Below are positions 38,125 through 48,344 of a stretch of 64,000 nt of DNA, piece after piece (position 1 is the stretch's first letter; each line of letters opens with the position of its first letter). The position numbers and the translations under genes are program-made. The notes under the pieces were generated by a model, which searched no databases, was not told where the DNA came from, and saw nothing but the letters and a program-made list of their open reading frames with translations. This DNA is from Helicobacter ganmani (lineage in GTDB: Bacteria > Campylobacterota > Campylobacteria > Campylobacterales > Helicobacteraceae): contig NZ_NXLS01000002.1 of assembly GCF_003364315.1 (NCBI RefSeq), positions 124,001 to 188,000 on the forward strand. Direction: 5' to 3'.

Positions 38125-39938
38125 AAGCTAACCTCACGCATTTTCTCCTTATTAAATTGAATAAAATCATCAAAACTTACATCTGATTGTTCTTTGGTGC
38201 GACGATTGCGCACTGCTACTTTTCTTTCCTCCATTTCTTTAGCACCTAAAACCGCAATGATTGGCACTCTTTGCTTTTCTGCATTACGGATTCTTTTATT
38301 AAGCGTTTCGCTTTTTTCTTCAATTTCTGCATAAACACCAACTTTTAAAAGTGCATTGTGCAATTCTTTTGCATAAGCATTTTGTGCTTCATTGATTGGA
38401 ATAATAATCACTTGGGTTGGCGCAACAAAAAATGGAAATTCTCCTCCAAAATGCTCTGTTAAAATCGCTACAAATCGTTCAAAACTTCCTAAAATTGCAC
38501 GATGAATCATCACGGGCTGCTGTGCTGTGTTGTTCTCATCTGTGTAAGTTAAATCAAATCTCTCTGGCAAATTCATATCAATTTGCACAGTGCCACACTG
38601 CCACTTTCGCCCAATTGCATCGGTGATTTTAATATCAATTTTGGGACCATAAAATGCCCCGCCCCCCTCGTCAATCTTGTAAGAGATTCCACAGCGGTTT
38701 AACGCACCCTTTAATGCTTCTGTTGCTTGTTCCCATACTGCATCACTGCCGATGGATTTCTCTGGCTTAGTAGAAATCTCCATTTCATAGCTAAACCCAA
38801 AGGCATTCATAATTTTTTGCGTGAAATCAATGATATTTTCTACTTCACTTGCAATTTGGCTTGGGCGACAGAAAATATGCGCGTCATCTTGAGTAAATTC
38901 ACGCACACGCAACAATCCGTGCAAGACTCCACTTTTCTCGTGGCGATGTACCACGCCATATTCATAGAATCGCAAAGGCAATTCGCGATAACTACGTAAT
39001 GCGCTTTGATAGACTTTGATATGCCCAACGCAATTCATAGGCTTGATACCATATTCCACCTCATCAATCGTCGTGAAATACATATTTTCACCATAATTTG
39101 CATAATGCCCGCTTGTTTTCCATACTGCACTTTTTAGAATCTCTGGACCGCGCACAGGCTCATATCCCCGCTCAATGAGTGCTTGTGTCAAGAGATTTTC
39201 AAGATTGCGCCTAAGCCTAGCTCCCTTGGGCAACCAAATGGGTAATCCCGCTCCGATTTCCTCATCAAAGGTGAAAAGCTCCATTTCCATACCAACTTTT
39301 CTATGGTCGCGTTTTTTGGCTTCTTCTAATTGTCTTAAATACTGACTTAAAGATTCTTTGTTTGCAAAAGCAATCCCATAGATTCTTGTTAGCATTTCAG
39401 CCTTTTCGTCTCCTCCAAGATAAGCACCAGCAATTTTTGTAAGCTTAAAGGCATTCAGTAATTTTAAAGTTGGCAAATGCGGACCGCGACACAAATCCTC
39501 AAAATCTCCTTGAGAATAAATACTCAAAGTCCCATCTCCTAGAGGAATCTTACGAATGACAGCTTGTTTTAAATCATCGTTTTGAAATTTTATGATTGCT
39601 TCTTCTCGTTTTAAATGGTATTTTATAATTTTCTCGCCCTTTTTAGCAATTTCTTTCATCTTAGATTCTATTGCAACCAAATCTTCCTCACTGATTTTTT
39701 GGTGTATGCGAAAATCATAATAGAATCCCTCTTCTACCACAGGACCAACGAAAAATTGTGCTTCAGGATAAAGTGTTTTAATGGCTTCTGCCATTAAATG
39801 CGCACAAGTATGGCGCATAATAGCAAGCGATTCTTCGGAATTATCAAAATAAATCGGCTCACCTTTTAAGCCCAATTCCTCCGCACTTTGTGTATCATAG
39901 ATTGCGTTATTTGCTTTGATACCAATGATTACAGACAT
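38121..39938 (-). CDS. thrS: Threonyl-tRNA synthetase
   Basis: Class II synthetase, 605 residues: short TGS-like N-terminus, the second additional (editing) domain with [10 protein letters not shown] and the later Cys/His pair, catalytic core with zinc ligands in MNCVGHI, motif 2 [11 protein letters not shown], and a C-terminal anticodon-binding domain. First gene of thrS-infC-rpmI-rplT. Confidence 0.97.
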   Translation of the reverse strand: MSVIIGIKANNAIYDTQSAEELGLKGEPIYFDNSEESLAIMRHTCAHLMAEAIKTLYPEAQFFVGPVVEEGFYYDFRIHQKISEEDLVAIESKMKEIAKKGEKIIKYHLKREEAIIKFQNDDLKQAVIRKIPLGDGTLSIYSQGDFEDLCRGPHLPTLKLLNAFKLTKIAGAYLGGDEKAEMLTRIYGIAFANKESLSQYLRQLEEAKKRDHRKVGMEMELFTFDEEIGAGLPIWLPKGARLRRNLENLLTQALIERGYEPVRGPEILKSAVWKTSGHYANYGENMYFTTIDEVEYGIKPMNCVGHIKVYQSALRSYRELPLRFYEYGVVHRHEKSGVLHGLLRVREFTQDDAHIFCRPSQIASEVENIIDFTQKIMNAFGFSYEMEISTKPEKSIGSDAVWEQATEALKGALNRCGISYKIDEGGGAFYGPKIDIKITDAIGRKWQCGTVQIDMNLPERFDLTYTDENNTAQQPVMIHRAILGSFERFVAILTEHFGGEFPFFVAPTQVIIIPINEAQNAYAKELHNALLKVGVYAEIEEKSETLNKRIRNAEKQRVPIIAVLGAKEMEERKVAVRNRRTKEQSDVSFDDFIQFNKEKMREVSF

Positions 39939-39974
39939 AAAATCTTGCCCTTTAAAATTAAAAAATAAGTATAG

Positions 39975-39980
39975 ATTATA
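39975..39980 (-). promoter_or_regulatory. -10 box of thrS-infC-rpmI-rplT
   Basis: Extended -10, TTTGCTATAAT on the minus strand, 37 bp upstream of the thrS start. The rest of the 200-bp gap to ccsBA has nothing I recognise. Confidence 0.6.
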
Positions 39981-40140
39981 GCAAAAAAATAGACAACTAA
40001 CGCTTAAAAGATTTTGAGAATTATAAATATTGTTTAATTTTAGATTCTACCACCCCTCCAATGCTTGCAATGTGCGCACTGCTACTGCGTGGTTGGATTC
40101 GGCATTGCAAAAATTTAATTCCTAGAGATCCCTATCGCAT

Positions 40141-42990
40141 TCAAGAAAGTTTTGGCGATGGTAAATCCCCTTTACGCGCAGCCAAGATGATAAGCAGAAT
40201 CGTAAAGCCAACAAAATAATACAAAAAGACGGGAATTGGCAAAGGGTCTCCTGCCGCGTAAGAATGCAACCCAGAGAGGTAAAAATTCACTCCAAAATAA
40301 GTCATCAAAATGGAATAAAATGCAATCACACTAAGCGAAGCAAAGACATAAGGATTATCTCCTTTTGGCATAAAACGTGCGTGTAAGACAACAATATAAA
40401 CGACAATAGAAATCAAAGCCCAAGTCTCTTTTGGGTCCCAGCCCCAATATCTCCCCCAAGACTCATTTGCCCAAACACCACCTAAAAAGTTTCCAATCGT
40501 AAGCATTGCAAGCCCTAGAATCATCGCCATTTCATTAATCGTATGTAAAGTCAGAATCGTGCGGTCTAATTCAGGATATTTCGCACTCCTAAAAATAAAC
40601 AAAAACAAGGTAAGCACACCGAGCATAAAACAAAGCCCCAAAAATCCATAACTTGCGGTAATAATAGAAACATGAATATTAAGCCAATAGGATTTTAACA
40701 CAGGAACTAAATTGCCAATTTGTGGGTCCATAAATCCCAAATGCGCTACAAAAAGAGAAATTCCAGCCAAAAAACTCGCCATACTTTGCGCCAAATAACT
40801 TTTCTTAAAAAACACAACACCGGCAATTCCCGAAGCAAACGCAATGTATATCATAGATTCATACGCATTGCTCCACGGCGCGTGTCCTCCCACATACCAG
40901 CGCACACCAAGTGCCGTTGCGTGCAATAATACCAAAAGTGAAATCGCCCAATAAAGCACACGACTTGCCAAAACATCTGCTTTTTTATGCCGGAAAATCT
41001 GCACAAGCACCACAGCAAAAAGCAAAATTCCACAAACCAAATAAAGCGGCATAAGGTTTTTAAAAAGATTATAGTGATTCAAAAAGATTTCCAAATCAAT
41101 TTGCGTTTGTGGCGGAATCAAATTTGCACCAAATTTTTGCTGAATCTTCTCTAGTGCATCAAGTGCCAAATCTGCATTTTCCCATTTATTCTCCACTAAA
41201 CCATAATGGAAACTATTAAAATACGCTCCAAAAAGCTTTTGAAGCTGACTTGCGCTCTCTTTATCAAAACTAGCAATCGCATCACTTGGAGCAAACCACT
41301 TGTCTCCCTCACCGCTAAAACTCGGCAAAATGCGTAAAGCTTGTGCAGTATAAATCAGATAAGCAACATTTACACGCTCATCAACATTTATCACATCTTT
41401 ATCAAACTTATCTCGCATAGCAGGCTTTTTGCGATTCGCTTCTTCTAAATAATTACCAAGTTTATAAGTTCCTCCTACAAATAAATCCTCAAAAGCAATG
41501 TATTTTTCTTCTTGGCTTACTCCAATAACTTCTTTAAGCTTTGGAGTGGAAAGTGCAAGCATTTTAACTTTTTTAAACTCATTGGGATAAACCATCATTC
41601 CTAAGAATAATTCCATATTATTAAGCCCTAAAAAGCCATCTTTTTTCGTCATTTTATGCACATATTCCATTGCCAAAGTATCCACAGGCTTCATACGTCC
41701 GCCAAAATCTTGCACAAGCAATTTCCCAAATCGCTCGGAGTGCTCTTTGCTTTTTTCTTTTAGATTTTTAATCAAATCCAAAATGCTTTCATTGGTGATA
41801 GGTGGAATCTCTAATTCTCCTTGCATATGTGGATTTTGAGATTCTATATTTTGCGTCATTTGTTCTGTATCGTTGATATTTTCCCCACTTGCATACAAAG
41901 GCATACTCATACTTAACCCCGCAGCAAAGACAATCGCTAAATTTTGGGATTTTAAATAATTGCTCAAGCGCACAAATCTCCCATTTTTTGCAAAAAATTC
42001 CCACAAAAGCCCGATAACCAACATCGTATAACCAATATAAGTTGGAATTTTCCCCGGGTCGCGATTAACTGATAAAATCGTGCCTTGCTCGTCTAAATCA
42101 TACGAGGATTGGAAAAAGCGGAATCCTCCATAATCCAAAACATTATTCATAAAGATTTTATAGGGCTTTTCTACATTGTTTTTTGAGTCAATCACTACAA
42201 CCTCTGAAGCATACGAAGAGGGACTCATAGAGCCAGCATAGCGGTCAAGTTGAAAATCTTTTAGTTCTATAAAAAAAGGTAATGCCACCACTCTGCTACC
42301 CCAATCAAGCGCAAACCTTGTTTCTCCAAGCACAAAAGGAGCAATATTTTCTCCCTTTGTATTTTTGATAATTTCTATTTCTTGACTTTCTCCCTTAAAA
42401 CTCACCTTGACTTTTAATCTATCAGAATCCATTTTGTCTTTGGCAGGGAGATAATCCAAATACTGCACAGACAAATTATCCCCCTCAAAAGGCAAGGTTT
42501 GATGAAATTTCTTTTGCACTAAAGGCGTGATTGTAGTTGGGAAAAAAGCGCGATAGAATTTGTCCTCTATCTTTGCTAAAATCGTAATAAAATCCTCTTG
42601 AGATTCTATGGTATTGCTTCTTTCGCTCTCTCGTATATGCATTACACCTTCAAACCCATAATAACGCGTCATTGCCGCACCAATAAAAATAATAATCAAA
42701 GAGCTATGAAACAAAAAGGAAGCGTATTTTTTCCTTTGCCATACGCGCGAGAAAATCAAAATACCTATCAGATTCAACACTAGCAACAAATGCAACAAAT
42801 CAAACCAAGCAGTATTATAAATCAATGCTTTCGCGCTTGGTGTGCCAAAGTCATTTTCTACAAATGTTGCCACTGCACAGGCACTTCCATAAGTGATAAG
42901 CAAAACAAATGTAACAAAAAAACTACAAAATCCTCTCATTATACCATTTACAAACATTTGCATTTGGTTCATATTTTTCCCTAAATTCAA
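40141..42990 (-). CDS. ccsBA: Cytochrome c biogenesis fusion protein CcsBA (system II)
   Basis: Handles haem export and ligation to CxxCH motifs of c-type cytochromes in the periplasm. 949 residues: N-terminal ResB/CcsB part with membrane helices near 20-45, 60-80 and 95-105 and another near 340-355, a long periplasmic region, then the CcsA part with about eight helices and the WWD haem-handling motif (WANESWGRYWGWDPKETWA). The single-chain fusion is the form known from Helicobacter and Wolinella. Monocistronic. Confidence 0.96.
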   Translation of the reverse strand: MNLGKNMNQMQMFVNGIMRGFCSFFVTFVLLITYGSACAVATFVENDFGTPSAKALIYNTAWFDLLHLLLVLNLIGILIFSRVWQRKKYASFLFHSSLIIIFIGAAMTRYYGFEGVMHIRESERSNTIESQEDFITILAKIEDKFYRAFFPTTITPLVQKKFHQTLPFEGDNLSVQYLDYLPAKDKMDSDRLKVKVSFKGESQEIEIIKNTKGENIAPFVLGETRFALDWGSRVVALPFFIELKDFQLDRYAGSMSPSSYASEVVVIDSKNNVEKPYKIFMNNVLDYGGFRFFQSSYDLDEQGTILSVNRDPGKIPTYIGYTMLVIGLLWEFFAKNGRFVRLSNYLKSQNLAIVFAAGLSMSMPLYASGENINDTEQMTQNIESQNPHMQGELEIPPITNESILDLIKNLKEKSKEHSERFGKLLVQDFGGRMKPVDTLAMEYVHKMTKKDGFLGLNNMELFLGMMVYPNEFKKVKMLALSTPKLKEVIGVSQEEKYIAFEDLFVGGTYKLGNYLEEANRKKPAMRDKFDKDVINVDERVNVAYLIYTAQALRILPSFSGEGDKWFAPSDAIASFDKESASQLQKLFGAYFNSFHYGLVENKWENADLALDALEKIQQKFGANLIPPQTQIDLEIFLNHYNLFKNLMPLYLVCGILLFAVVLVQIFRHKKADVLASRVLYWAISLLVLLHATALGVRWYVGGHAPWSNAYESMIYIAFASGIAGVVFFKKSYLAQSMASFLAGISLFVAHLGFMDPQIGNLVPVLKSYWLNIHVSIITASYGFLGLCFMLGVLTLFLFIFRSAKYPELDRTILTLHTINEMAMILGLAMLTIGNFLGGVWANESWGRYWGWDPKETWALISIVVYIVVLHARFMPKGDNPYVFASLSVIAFYSILMTYFGVNFYLSGLHSYAAGDPLPIPVFLYYFVGFTILLIILAARKGDLPSPKLS

Positions 42991-43092
42991 AATAAAAACG
43001 TTATTTTACCGAAAGGTTTTTTAGGATTCATTAACAAATGGCAAATGAATTAAAAATTAAATATGAAATTAATGAAGAAAAGAGTGAAAAGC

Positions 43093-43119
43093 CATAGAGC
43101 CTAGAGTTTTGGCTCTATG
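43093..43119 (-). terminator. Terminator downstream of the desulforubrerythrin gene
   Basis: Perfect 9-bp arms CATAGAGCC / GGCTCTATG around a 9-base loop, starting 12 bp after the stop codon. On the minus strand it is followed by GGCTTTTCACTC, a modest T-tract. Confidence 0.6.
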
Positions 43120-43131
43120 ATAAAACAAAAA

Positions 43132-43779
43132 TTAACCTAAAAATTCGCGCTTGAAATATTCGCGTGAAGCCTTACAAAGCGGGCAAGCCCCGGGAGCTTT
43201 TTTACCTCTATGAATATGTCCGCAGATTTCACAAACCCAAACTTCCTCATTGCTACTTTCAAAGAATCCCTCCTCATCTAGCATTTTTTTGAGTTCTAAA
43301 TATTCTCTTTCGTGCTCCACTTCTACCTTACCAATAGCTGTAAAGAGTCGTGCAATGTCTTTTTTACCCTCTTCTTCGGCGATTTTAGCGAAGTTTGGAT
43401 ACATAATCGTATGTTCATAATTTTCGCCCTCTGCGGCTGTAATAAGATTTTTAGTTGTAATATCCAACTCTTTGCCATCTACAATTTTATGATATGCTTT
43501 AAACTCTGCTCTTGCGTGCCATTTTTCATTTTCTGCCGCCTCTCTGAAATGTTTTGCTACTGCGTGCCAGCCTTCCTCTTGTGCTACATCGGCAAACAAA
43601 TCGTATTTGTTACGCGCCATAGATTCTCCTGCAAAAGCTTTCATAAGATTAACTGCTGTTAAATCTGTGGTGATACAGGTCATTTCTGCTCCACAACAAC
43701 TAAGTGTTCCGCTACCCACATTTTGCACTTCCACTTCATTGCCACATTTTTGACATTTATAAGTTTCATATTGCCTCAT
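43132..43779 (-). CDS. rrc: Desulforubrerythrin (Rrc-type rubrerythrin)
   Basis: Peroxide-reducing non-haem iron protein protecting this microaerophile. Three iron modules are visible in 215 residues: an N-terminal desulforedoxin-like site (Cys9, Cys12, Cys28, Cys29), a ferritin-like four-helix diiron domain (ESMARNKYDLFADVAQEEGW ... EVEHEREY), and a C-terminal rubredoxin site (CEICGHIH ... CPLCKA). This three-domain layout is that of Campylobacter jejuni Rrc. I use the ATG at 43779 (AAAGGA upstream) rather than a TTG two codons earlier. Monocistronic with its own promoter and terminator. Confidence 0.94.
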   Translation of the reverse strand: MRQYETYKCQKCGNEVEVQNVGSGTLSCCGAEMTCITTDLTAVNLMKAFAGESMARNKYDLFADVAQEEGWHAVAKHFREAAENEKWHARAEFKAYHKIVDGKELDITTKNLITAAEGENYEHTIMYPNFAKIAEEEGKKDIARLFTAIGKVEVEHEREYLELKKMLDEEGFFESSNEEVWVCEICGHIHRGKKAPGACPLCKASREYFKREFLG

Positions 43780-43810
43780 CAACAAATCCTTTAATGAAAT
43801 TTAGGCTAAA

Positions 43811-43816
43811 ATTATA
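43811..43816 (-). promoter_or_regulatory. -10 box of the desulforubrerythrin gene
   Basis: Extended -10, ATGCTATAAT on the minus strand, 31 bp upstream of the ATG, after a long A/T tract. No regulator site identified. Confidence 0.55.
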
Positions 43817-43874
43817 GCATATTTTTTTTAATTAATAAACTTTATCCATTAATTTATTTATTCTCACATAATAT

Positions 43875-43976
43875 TTAAAAGGTTTTTCTTGGAATCTTTT
43901 TCTTTGCTTTTCTGATTCTATAGGCTAGAGCAAACTTGAAACCAAATTGTTTATAAATCTTACTGCCTATGCTCAT
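43875..43976 (-). CDS. Possible small basic protein (33 residues)
   Basis: A short open frame with an AAAGGA site 7 bases before the ATG. It begins MSIGSKIYKQFGFKFALAYR and ends KAKKKIPRKTF. It fills the middle of the otherwise empty 260-bp gap between the desulforubrerythrin gene and pyrF. It could be a real small protein, a gene remnant or chance; no family recognised. Confidence 0.22.
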   Translation of the reverse strand: MSIGSKIYKQFGFKFALAYRIRKAKKKIPRKTF

Positions 43977-44048
43977 AGGGATTCCTTTTATAAAGAACCA
44001 AAGAAAGCAAAAGACAAAATCTTAAGGATTTGGAATTTGAAAGGAAAA

Positions 44049-44732
44049 TTACATTTCTTTCAAAATTTGCTCTACTACTGCTTTTGGATTTTGTGCTTTA
44101 TAAATTGGGCGTCCCACGACAATAAAATCGCTTCGTGCGGTTTTTGCATCTTCTAAGGTTGCCACGCGTTTTTGGTCGCCACTATTCTCACCAAAGGGAC
44201 GAATTGCAGGCGTAAGCGTCAAAAAATCCGCGCCCACTTGCTCTTTGATGGTTTGGGATTCCGCACAAGAGCATACGACACCATTTAAGCCACATTCTTT
44301 TGCGGTTTTCGCAAACTCTAGCACTTGGGTTTCCAATCCCGTATGGTAGATTTCAAAGAATCCCTTTTCATCAAAACTTGTAAGCGCAGTTACTGCCATT
44401 ACTAGCGGAGGATTTGGGACTGCCTTTAGCCTTTGCATAACCTCACGCATAGCTTCTTGACCACTGCTTGCGTGGATAGTTATCATACTGACTTTTAGCT
44501 TTGCAATCTCCTCTATGCTATCGCCCATTGTATTGGGAATATCATAAAGCTTCAAATCCAAAAAAATGCGAAAAAGCGGGTTTATGGCTTTGATTTGCTC
44601 CAAAAACAAAGCACCATCACGTATGAAGCTACGCAAGCCGACTTTAACCCACAAATCCTTGTCTTTTAGCAATTCTAATAATGCCAAATTCTCCCCTGCA
44701 CTAGGCAAATCTAGGGCAACACAAAGTTTCAT
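44049..44732 (-). CDS. pyrF: Orotidine 5'-phosphate decarboxylase
   Basis: Last step of UMP synthesis. 227 residues with MKLCVALDLPS, the catalytic DLKLYDIPNTM (Asp-x-Lys-x2-Asp) and VVGRPIYKA phosphate-binding motif. The ATG overlaps the nusB stop by one base. Confidence 0.96.
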   Translation of the reverse strand: MKLCVALDLPSAGENLALLELLKDKDLWVKVGLRSFIRDGALFLEQIKAINPLFRIFLDLKLYDIPNTMGDSIEEIAKLKVSMITIHASSGQEAMREVMQRLKAVPNPPLVMAVTALTSFDEKGFFEIYHTGLETQVLEFAKTAKECGLNGVVCSCAESQTIKEQVGADFLTLTPAIRPFGENSGDQKRVATLEDAKTARSDFIVVGRPIYKAQNPKAVVEQILKEM

Positions 44733-45484
44733 TATTTATCCTTTGGTGTAAGATTTTTAAAATTTTTTTGGATTTTTTCTCCCGATTTCCCGCCTCGCTT
44801 TGTTTGGGCAGCTGCTAAATCTTTTGTTTTGCTTGATTTAGAATCCCTAGATTCCGACTTTTTATCTTTGAAATGATGAGATTTTTTTGATTTTGCCTTA
44901 GTAGCTCTTGATGATTTTGTGTTTTTGAGGGTATTCACTTTAGATTTTCCAAAAACTTTTCGGGGTTTTTGAATTGTTTTTTGTAAAGATTCTTTTGAAG
45001 TTTCATTTGCTTTTTGTCGCGCTTTTTCTTCCTCTTTAGAGATTTTTTGTTGTTCTAAAATTACTTGAATTTCCTTTAGTGAGAGTTTATAATTTTTAGC
45101 GATTCCATCTAACACGCCATTAATAAATTTAACCGATAATTCATAGCTAAAATTTTTGGCAATCTCTAATGCCTCATTAATCACAACCGCTTTATCTACC
45201 TTGCTAAAAACAATCTCATATGCTCCTAGACGCAAAATTGCGCGTTCTATATTGCCAATGCGCTCAAAATCCCAATCCTTTAGCTGATGTGTAATGCGCA
45301 AGTCTAAGGATTCCAAATTTGCAATTACGCCAGAAAACAATTCTTGCGCAAAATTTTTTTGTGCATTTTTTATTTTGTGCTCCTCTAAGATTTCTTCTAC
45401 AAACTTAGAGATTCCCTCATTCCCGCTATCATAAGCATACAAAAGCTGCACAACGACTTCACGCACTTGGCTTCTTGTTGCCAT
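44732..45484 (-). CDS. nusB: Transcription antitermination factor NusB with long basic tail
   Basis: Residues 1 to about 140 are a normal NusB: MATRSQVREVVVQLLYAYD, ERAILRLGAYEI, VVINEALEIAKNFS and KFINGVLDGIAKN. NusB binds boxA RNA together with S10/NusE during rRNA transcription. Residues about 145-250 are an extra tail rich in Lys, Ser, Arg and Thr (SSRATKAKSKKSHHFKDKKS, GKSGEKIQKNFKNL), probably disordered; other NusB proteins are about 140 residues. The frame is continuous to a stop that overlaps pyrF, so the tail is not a frameshift artefact at the end. Confidence 0.93.
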   Translation of the reverse strand: MATRSQVREVVVQLLYAYDSGNEGISKFVEEILEEHKIKNAQKNFAQELFSGVIANLESLDLRITHQLKDWDFERIGNIERAILRLGAYEIVFSKVDKAVVINEALEIAKNFSYELSVKFINGVLDGIAKNYKLSLKEIQVILEQQKISKEEEKARQKANETSKESLQKTIQKPRKVFGKSKVNTLKNTKSSRATKAKSKKSHHFKDKKSESRDSKSSKTKDLAAAQTKRGGKSGEKIQKNFKNLTPKDK

Positions 45485-45955
45485 TTATGCTCCAATCTTA
45501 CGATAAAGATTAATGAGTTCAATCAAACCTGCCATAGATTCAAAACCTTTGTTGCCTGCTTTTGTGCCTGCGCGCTCAATGGCTTGTTCAATAGAGTCAG
45601 TTGTGAGCACACCAAAGGTTACCGCTGCACCATAACGAATCGTAACATTTGCGATTCCTTTTGTCGCTTCTGCGCTCACATAATCAAAATGCGGTGTCGC
45701 ACCACGTATAATTGCGCCCAAGCAGCAAACGCCATCATAATCTCCTTGTGCAAGGACTTTTTCTAGCGCAAAAGGAATCTCAAAAGCTCCCGGCACTAAA
45801 ATATGTGTGAGATTTTCCTCTCTGCCTCCGTGACGCAAAAAGCAATCCTTTGCTCCCTCTACCAATCTGTCTGTAATCAGATGATTAAAACGACTAGAAA
45901 TAATTGCGATTTTCTCATCGCCTAGAAGCGACAAATTTCCCTCAATGATTTGCAT
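45485..45955 (-). CDS. ribH: 6,7-dimethyl-8-ribityllumazine synthase
   Basis: Penultimate step of riboflavin synthesis. 156 residues with [43 protein letters not shown] and [16 protein letters not shown], all family motifs. Overlaps kdsA by 14 bases and abuts nusB, a ribH-nusB pairing common in bacteria. Confidence 0.97.
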   Translation of the reverse strand: MQIIEGNLSLLGDEKIAIISSRFNHLITDRLVEGAKDCFLRHGGREENLTHILVPGAFEIPFALEKVLAQGDYDGVCCLGAIIRGATPHFDYVSAEATKGIANVTIRYGAAVTFGVLTTDSIEQAIERAGTKAGNKGFESMAGLIELINLYRKIGA

Positions 45956-46778
45956 AATTTTCCTTTGTAATAAGATGTTGAATTTCTAAAATCTGCTCTA
46001 CTAATTCTAAAAGTATCTTGGGAGTGAGCATATTTGGACCATCACTTAGCGCAATTTTTGGATTAATATGCGTTTCGGCGAACAATCCATCTATTCCCAC
46101 AGCTGCCGCAGCACGCGCAAGTAGAGGAGCATAACGACTATCTCCCCCACTTTTTCCATTTAAACCACCGGGCATTTGCACCGCGTGTGTTGCATCAAAA
46201 ATCACAGGAGCAAACTCACGCATAATCGCTAGAGAGCGCATATCCACAACTAAATTTCCATAGCCAAAACTGCTTCCGCGTTCTGTCAAACAGACTTTAT
46301 ATTTCAAAGAATTTTCAAGATTCGCTTCCTCTACCGCTTCGTTTTGCACCTTTGCACGAATCTTAAGAGCCTTAAGCACAGAATATTTCATATCACTAGG
46401 ATTCATAAACTGCCCTTTTTTAATATTCACGATTGCATTTGTTTGTGCCGCAGCAACAATCAAATCTGTCTGCCGACACAAAAAGGCTGGAATTTGCAGA
46501 ATATCTACAACTTTTGCCGTGGGTGCTACTTGGGCAGTCTCATGAATATCTGTTAGCAACCGATAACCAAACTTTGCCTTGATTTTTGCTAGCGATTCTA
46601 AACCTTTTTCAAGTCCGGGTCCGCGATAAGATTCCAAACTTGTTCTATTTGCTTTGTCAAAACTTGCCTTGAAATAGAAATCAACTTTTTTATTTTGCGA
46701 AAGTGGCTTAAGCGATTCTGCAATCTCCTCTAATATCTCATCATTCTCTATGACACAAGGTCCTGCAATAATAATCAT
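45942..46778 (-). CDS. kdsA: 3-deoxy-8-phosphooctulonate (KDO-8-P) synthase
   Basis: Makes KDO-8-P from PEP and arabinose-5-phosphate for the LPS inner core. 278 residues with [46 protein letters not shown] and the [10 protein letters not shown] motif. The Cys in AGPC.I marks the metal-dependent class. Follows the carbonic anhydrase gene by 2 bp. Confidence 0.97.
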   Translation of the reverse strand: MIIIAGPCVIENDEILEEIAESLKPLSQNKKVDFYFKASFDKANRTSLESYRGPGLEKGLESLAKIKAKFGYRLLTDIHETAQVAPTAKVVDILQIPAFLCRQTDLIVAAAQTNAIVNIKKGQFMNPSDMKYSVLKALKIRAKVQNEAVEEANLENSLKYKVCLTERGSSFGYGNLVVDMRSLAIMREFAPVIFDATHAVQMPGGLNGKSGGDSRYAPLLARAAAAVGIDGLFAETHINPKIALSDGPNMLTPKILLELVEQILEIQHLITKENYANH

Positions 46779-46780
46779 TT

Positions 46781-47488
46781 CTATCCTTTCAGTAAATTAA
46801 ATTCGTGTCGTTTAAAGTCGTAATTATACACCTCCCCACTCTCTATAATGTAATGCCAACCATAAAGATTTAAGGTGCGCGCAAGATATTTTTCTTTCAC
46901 TTTTGGATAAGTAAAGAGATTCACAATCTGCCGCTCAATATTGATTTGCTCCGTCAAAAAGCTACGCATAGCCTTTGTTTTTGGGTTAAGCGAAAGCACT
47001 TGTTTTTTTACAGGCTCAATTAGTTTTAACCAATTTTTAACATTGGGCATATTGAAAAAATGCTCCTCCTCATAGAGTGCCGCGCAACCTCCACAATGCG
47101 AATGCCCGCAAATAATGATATTTTCTACTTTTAATTCCTCTAACGCATATTCAATTGCGGAAGTTGTCGCTAGATATTCCTCTGCTTCACGATAAGGAGG
47201 AACAATATTCGCAATATTGCGCACGACAAAAAGCTCACCGGGCAAGGTATTTGTAATCAAATTTGGCACGACACGAGAATCCGCGCAACCTACAAAAAGC
47301 GTGTGAGGATTCTGCCCTTCTTTGAGATTCTCAAACAATTCTTTATAGGTTAAAAAATTTTCTTCTTTAAACTTAATGACTCCCTCAAACAGCAAATCAA
47401 TTGTATTAGGTGCATTAGAGATAGGTTTGGAATCTGCATTTTCGGGCGTTGCAGTTTCTCGTCCTGTCGGATTCTTTTTAGACATCAT
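46781..47488 (-). CDS. Beta-class carbonic anhydrase
   Basis: Interconverts CO2 and bicarbonate. Zinc ligands Cys68, His129 and Cys132 (CADSRV and GHSHCGGC) with the Asp70-Arg72 dyad; 235 residues. No signal peptide, so a cytoplasmic enzyme is expected. An N-terminal polar extension of about 28 residues precedes the core. It lies between motB and kdsA, with 19 bp to motB. Confidence 0.95.
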   Translation of the reverse strand: MMSKKNPTGRETATPENADSKPISNAPNTIDLLFEGVIKFKEENFLTYKELFENLKEGQNPHTLFVGCADSRVVPNLITNTLPGELFVVRNIANIVPPYREAEEYLATTSAIEYALEELKVENIIICGHSHCGGCAALYEEEHFFNMPNVKNWLKLIEPVKKQVLSLNPKTKAMRSFLTEQINIERQIVNLFTYPKVKEKYLARTLNLYGWHYIIESGEVYNYDFKRHEFNLLKG

Positions 47489-47507
47489 TTATCCTTAATC
47501 AAATGGC

Positions 47508-48281
47508 TTAAGGGGCAACTTTGGTAAGACTTTCCATTGCGGCAGATAAATCTTCACCCACACTATACACATACAAATCTACGCGTCTATTTTTGGCACG
47601 CAAGGAGGGGATTTCATTATTGGCAATCGGAGAAAATTCTCCCTCGCCTCCACCCAATACACGCGTTTTTGCCACACCCTGCATAAGAATAAGGTCTGCA
47701 ACATTCACACCGCGTGCAATAGATAATTCTAAATTATCCTCAAAAACGGAATCCTCTTGCACAGGAATGTTATCAGTATGTCCTATGGCTTTAATCAACA
47801 CAGCATTAGGAAGTTTAGCAAACTCCATTGAAAGCCGTTTAACGAGTGCAATTCCACTTGAATTTGTCAAAACCGCACTCCCACTCTCAAAAAGTAATTC
47901 ATCTGGGATTCTAATAATAACACCTTTTTCTGCTTCCTCTAATTCTACAGAAGGTCCATTAGAGATGCGATTGACTTCGTTGTAATCTGTAATGAGGCTT
48001 GCAAAAATATTTACCACATTGTCCATCTCTACTTCTGTTTCCATAGGTGTGGCTTTTATTGGCGCAGGAGGGTTGATTTGTGTTTGTGAGCCTTTCTCAA
48101 GTACCGCCAAAGAGCCTTCCAAAGAGCCAATGGCTAATGCGATTCTTTGCGTATCAAAAGTTGCCATTGAAAGCAACAAAATAAAAAAAGTTAGAATCAA
48201 AGTAACCATATCCCCATAAGTCCCAAGCCATAATGGAACACCTTGAGGACAATCGCAAGCGGGGCATTTATTTTTTGCCAA
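47508..48281 (-). CDS. motB: Flagellar stator protein MotB (or PomB-like)
   Basis: Stator subunit that couples ion flow to the flagellar motor and anchors to peptidoglycan. 257 residues: cytoplasmic CPACDCPQGVPLWLGTYGD, the essential Asp24 at the start of one membrane helix (25-44), and a C-terminal OmpA/MotB domain (about 120-245) with GHTDNIPV and LRAKNRRVDLYV. The CDCPQG.PLW start recalls PomB/LafU-type stators. The start is TTG at 48281 after AAGGGA. There is no motA next to it: upstream is a divergent gene, and a TATAAT at 48326 gives motB its own promoter. Confidence 0.92.
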   Translation of the reverse strand: MAKNKCPACDCPQGVPLWLGTYGDMVTLILTFFILLLSMATFDTQRIALAIGSLEGSLAVLEKGSQTQINPPAPIKATPMETEVEMDNVVNIFASLITDYNEVNRISNGPSVELEEAEKGVIIRIPDELLFESGSAVLTNSSGIALVKRLSMEFAKLPNAVLIKAIGHTDNIPVQEDSVFEDNLELSIARGVNVADLILMQGVAKTRVLGGGEGEFSPIANNEIPSLRAKNRRVDLYVYSVGEDLSAAMESLTKVAP

Positions 48282-48325
48282 ATTTTTCCCTTTTTAAGAT
48301 TCTAATATTTTAGTTAAATTTCTAG

Positions 48326-48331
48326 ATTATA
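48326..48331 (-). promoter_or_regulatory. -10 box of motB
   Basis: TATAAT on the minus strand (context AGCTATAATCTAG), 45 bp upstream of the motB start. It lies back to back with the dedA -10 box. Confidence 0.5.
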
Positions 48332-48344
48332 GCTTTATTTTAGT

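Noticed and set aside
38660-38675. C-rich run in thrS as a phase-variation tract
   Set aside because: The longest run is six C in an essential synthetase gene; too short and not in a contingency-type gene. No long homopolymer G or C tract was seen elsewhere either.
40070-40110. CTGCGTGGTTGGATTCGGCATTGC as another copy of the repeat family
   Set aside because: It has two family-like words, but the order and spacing do not match either end unit; chance similarity is as likely.
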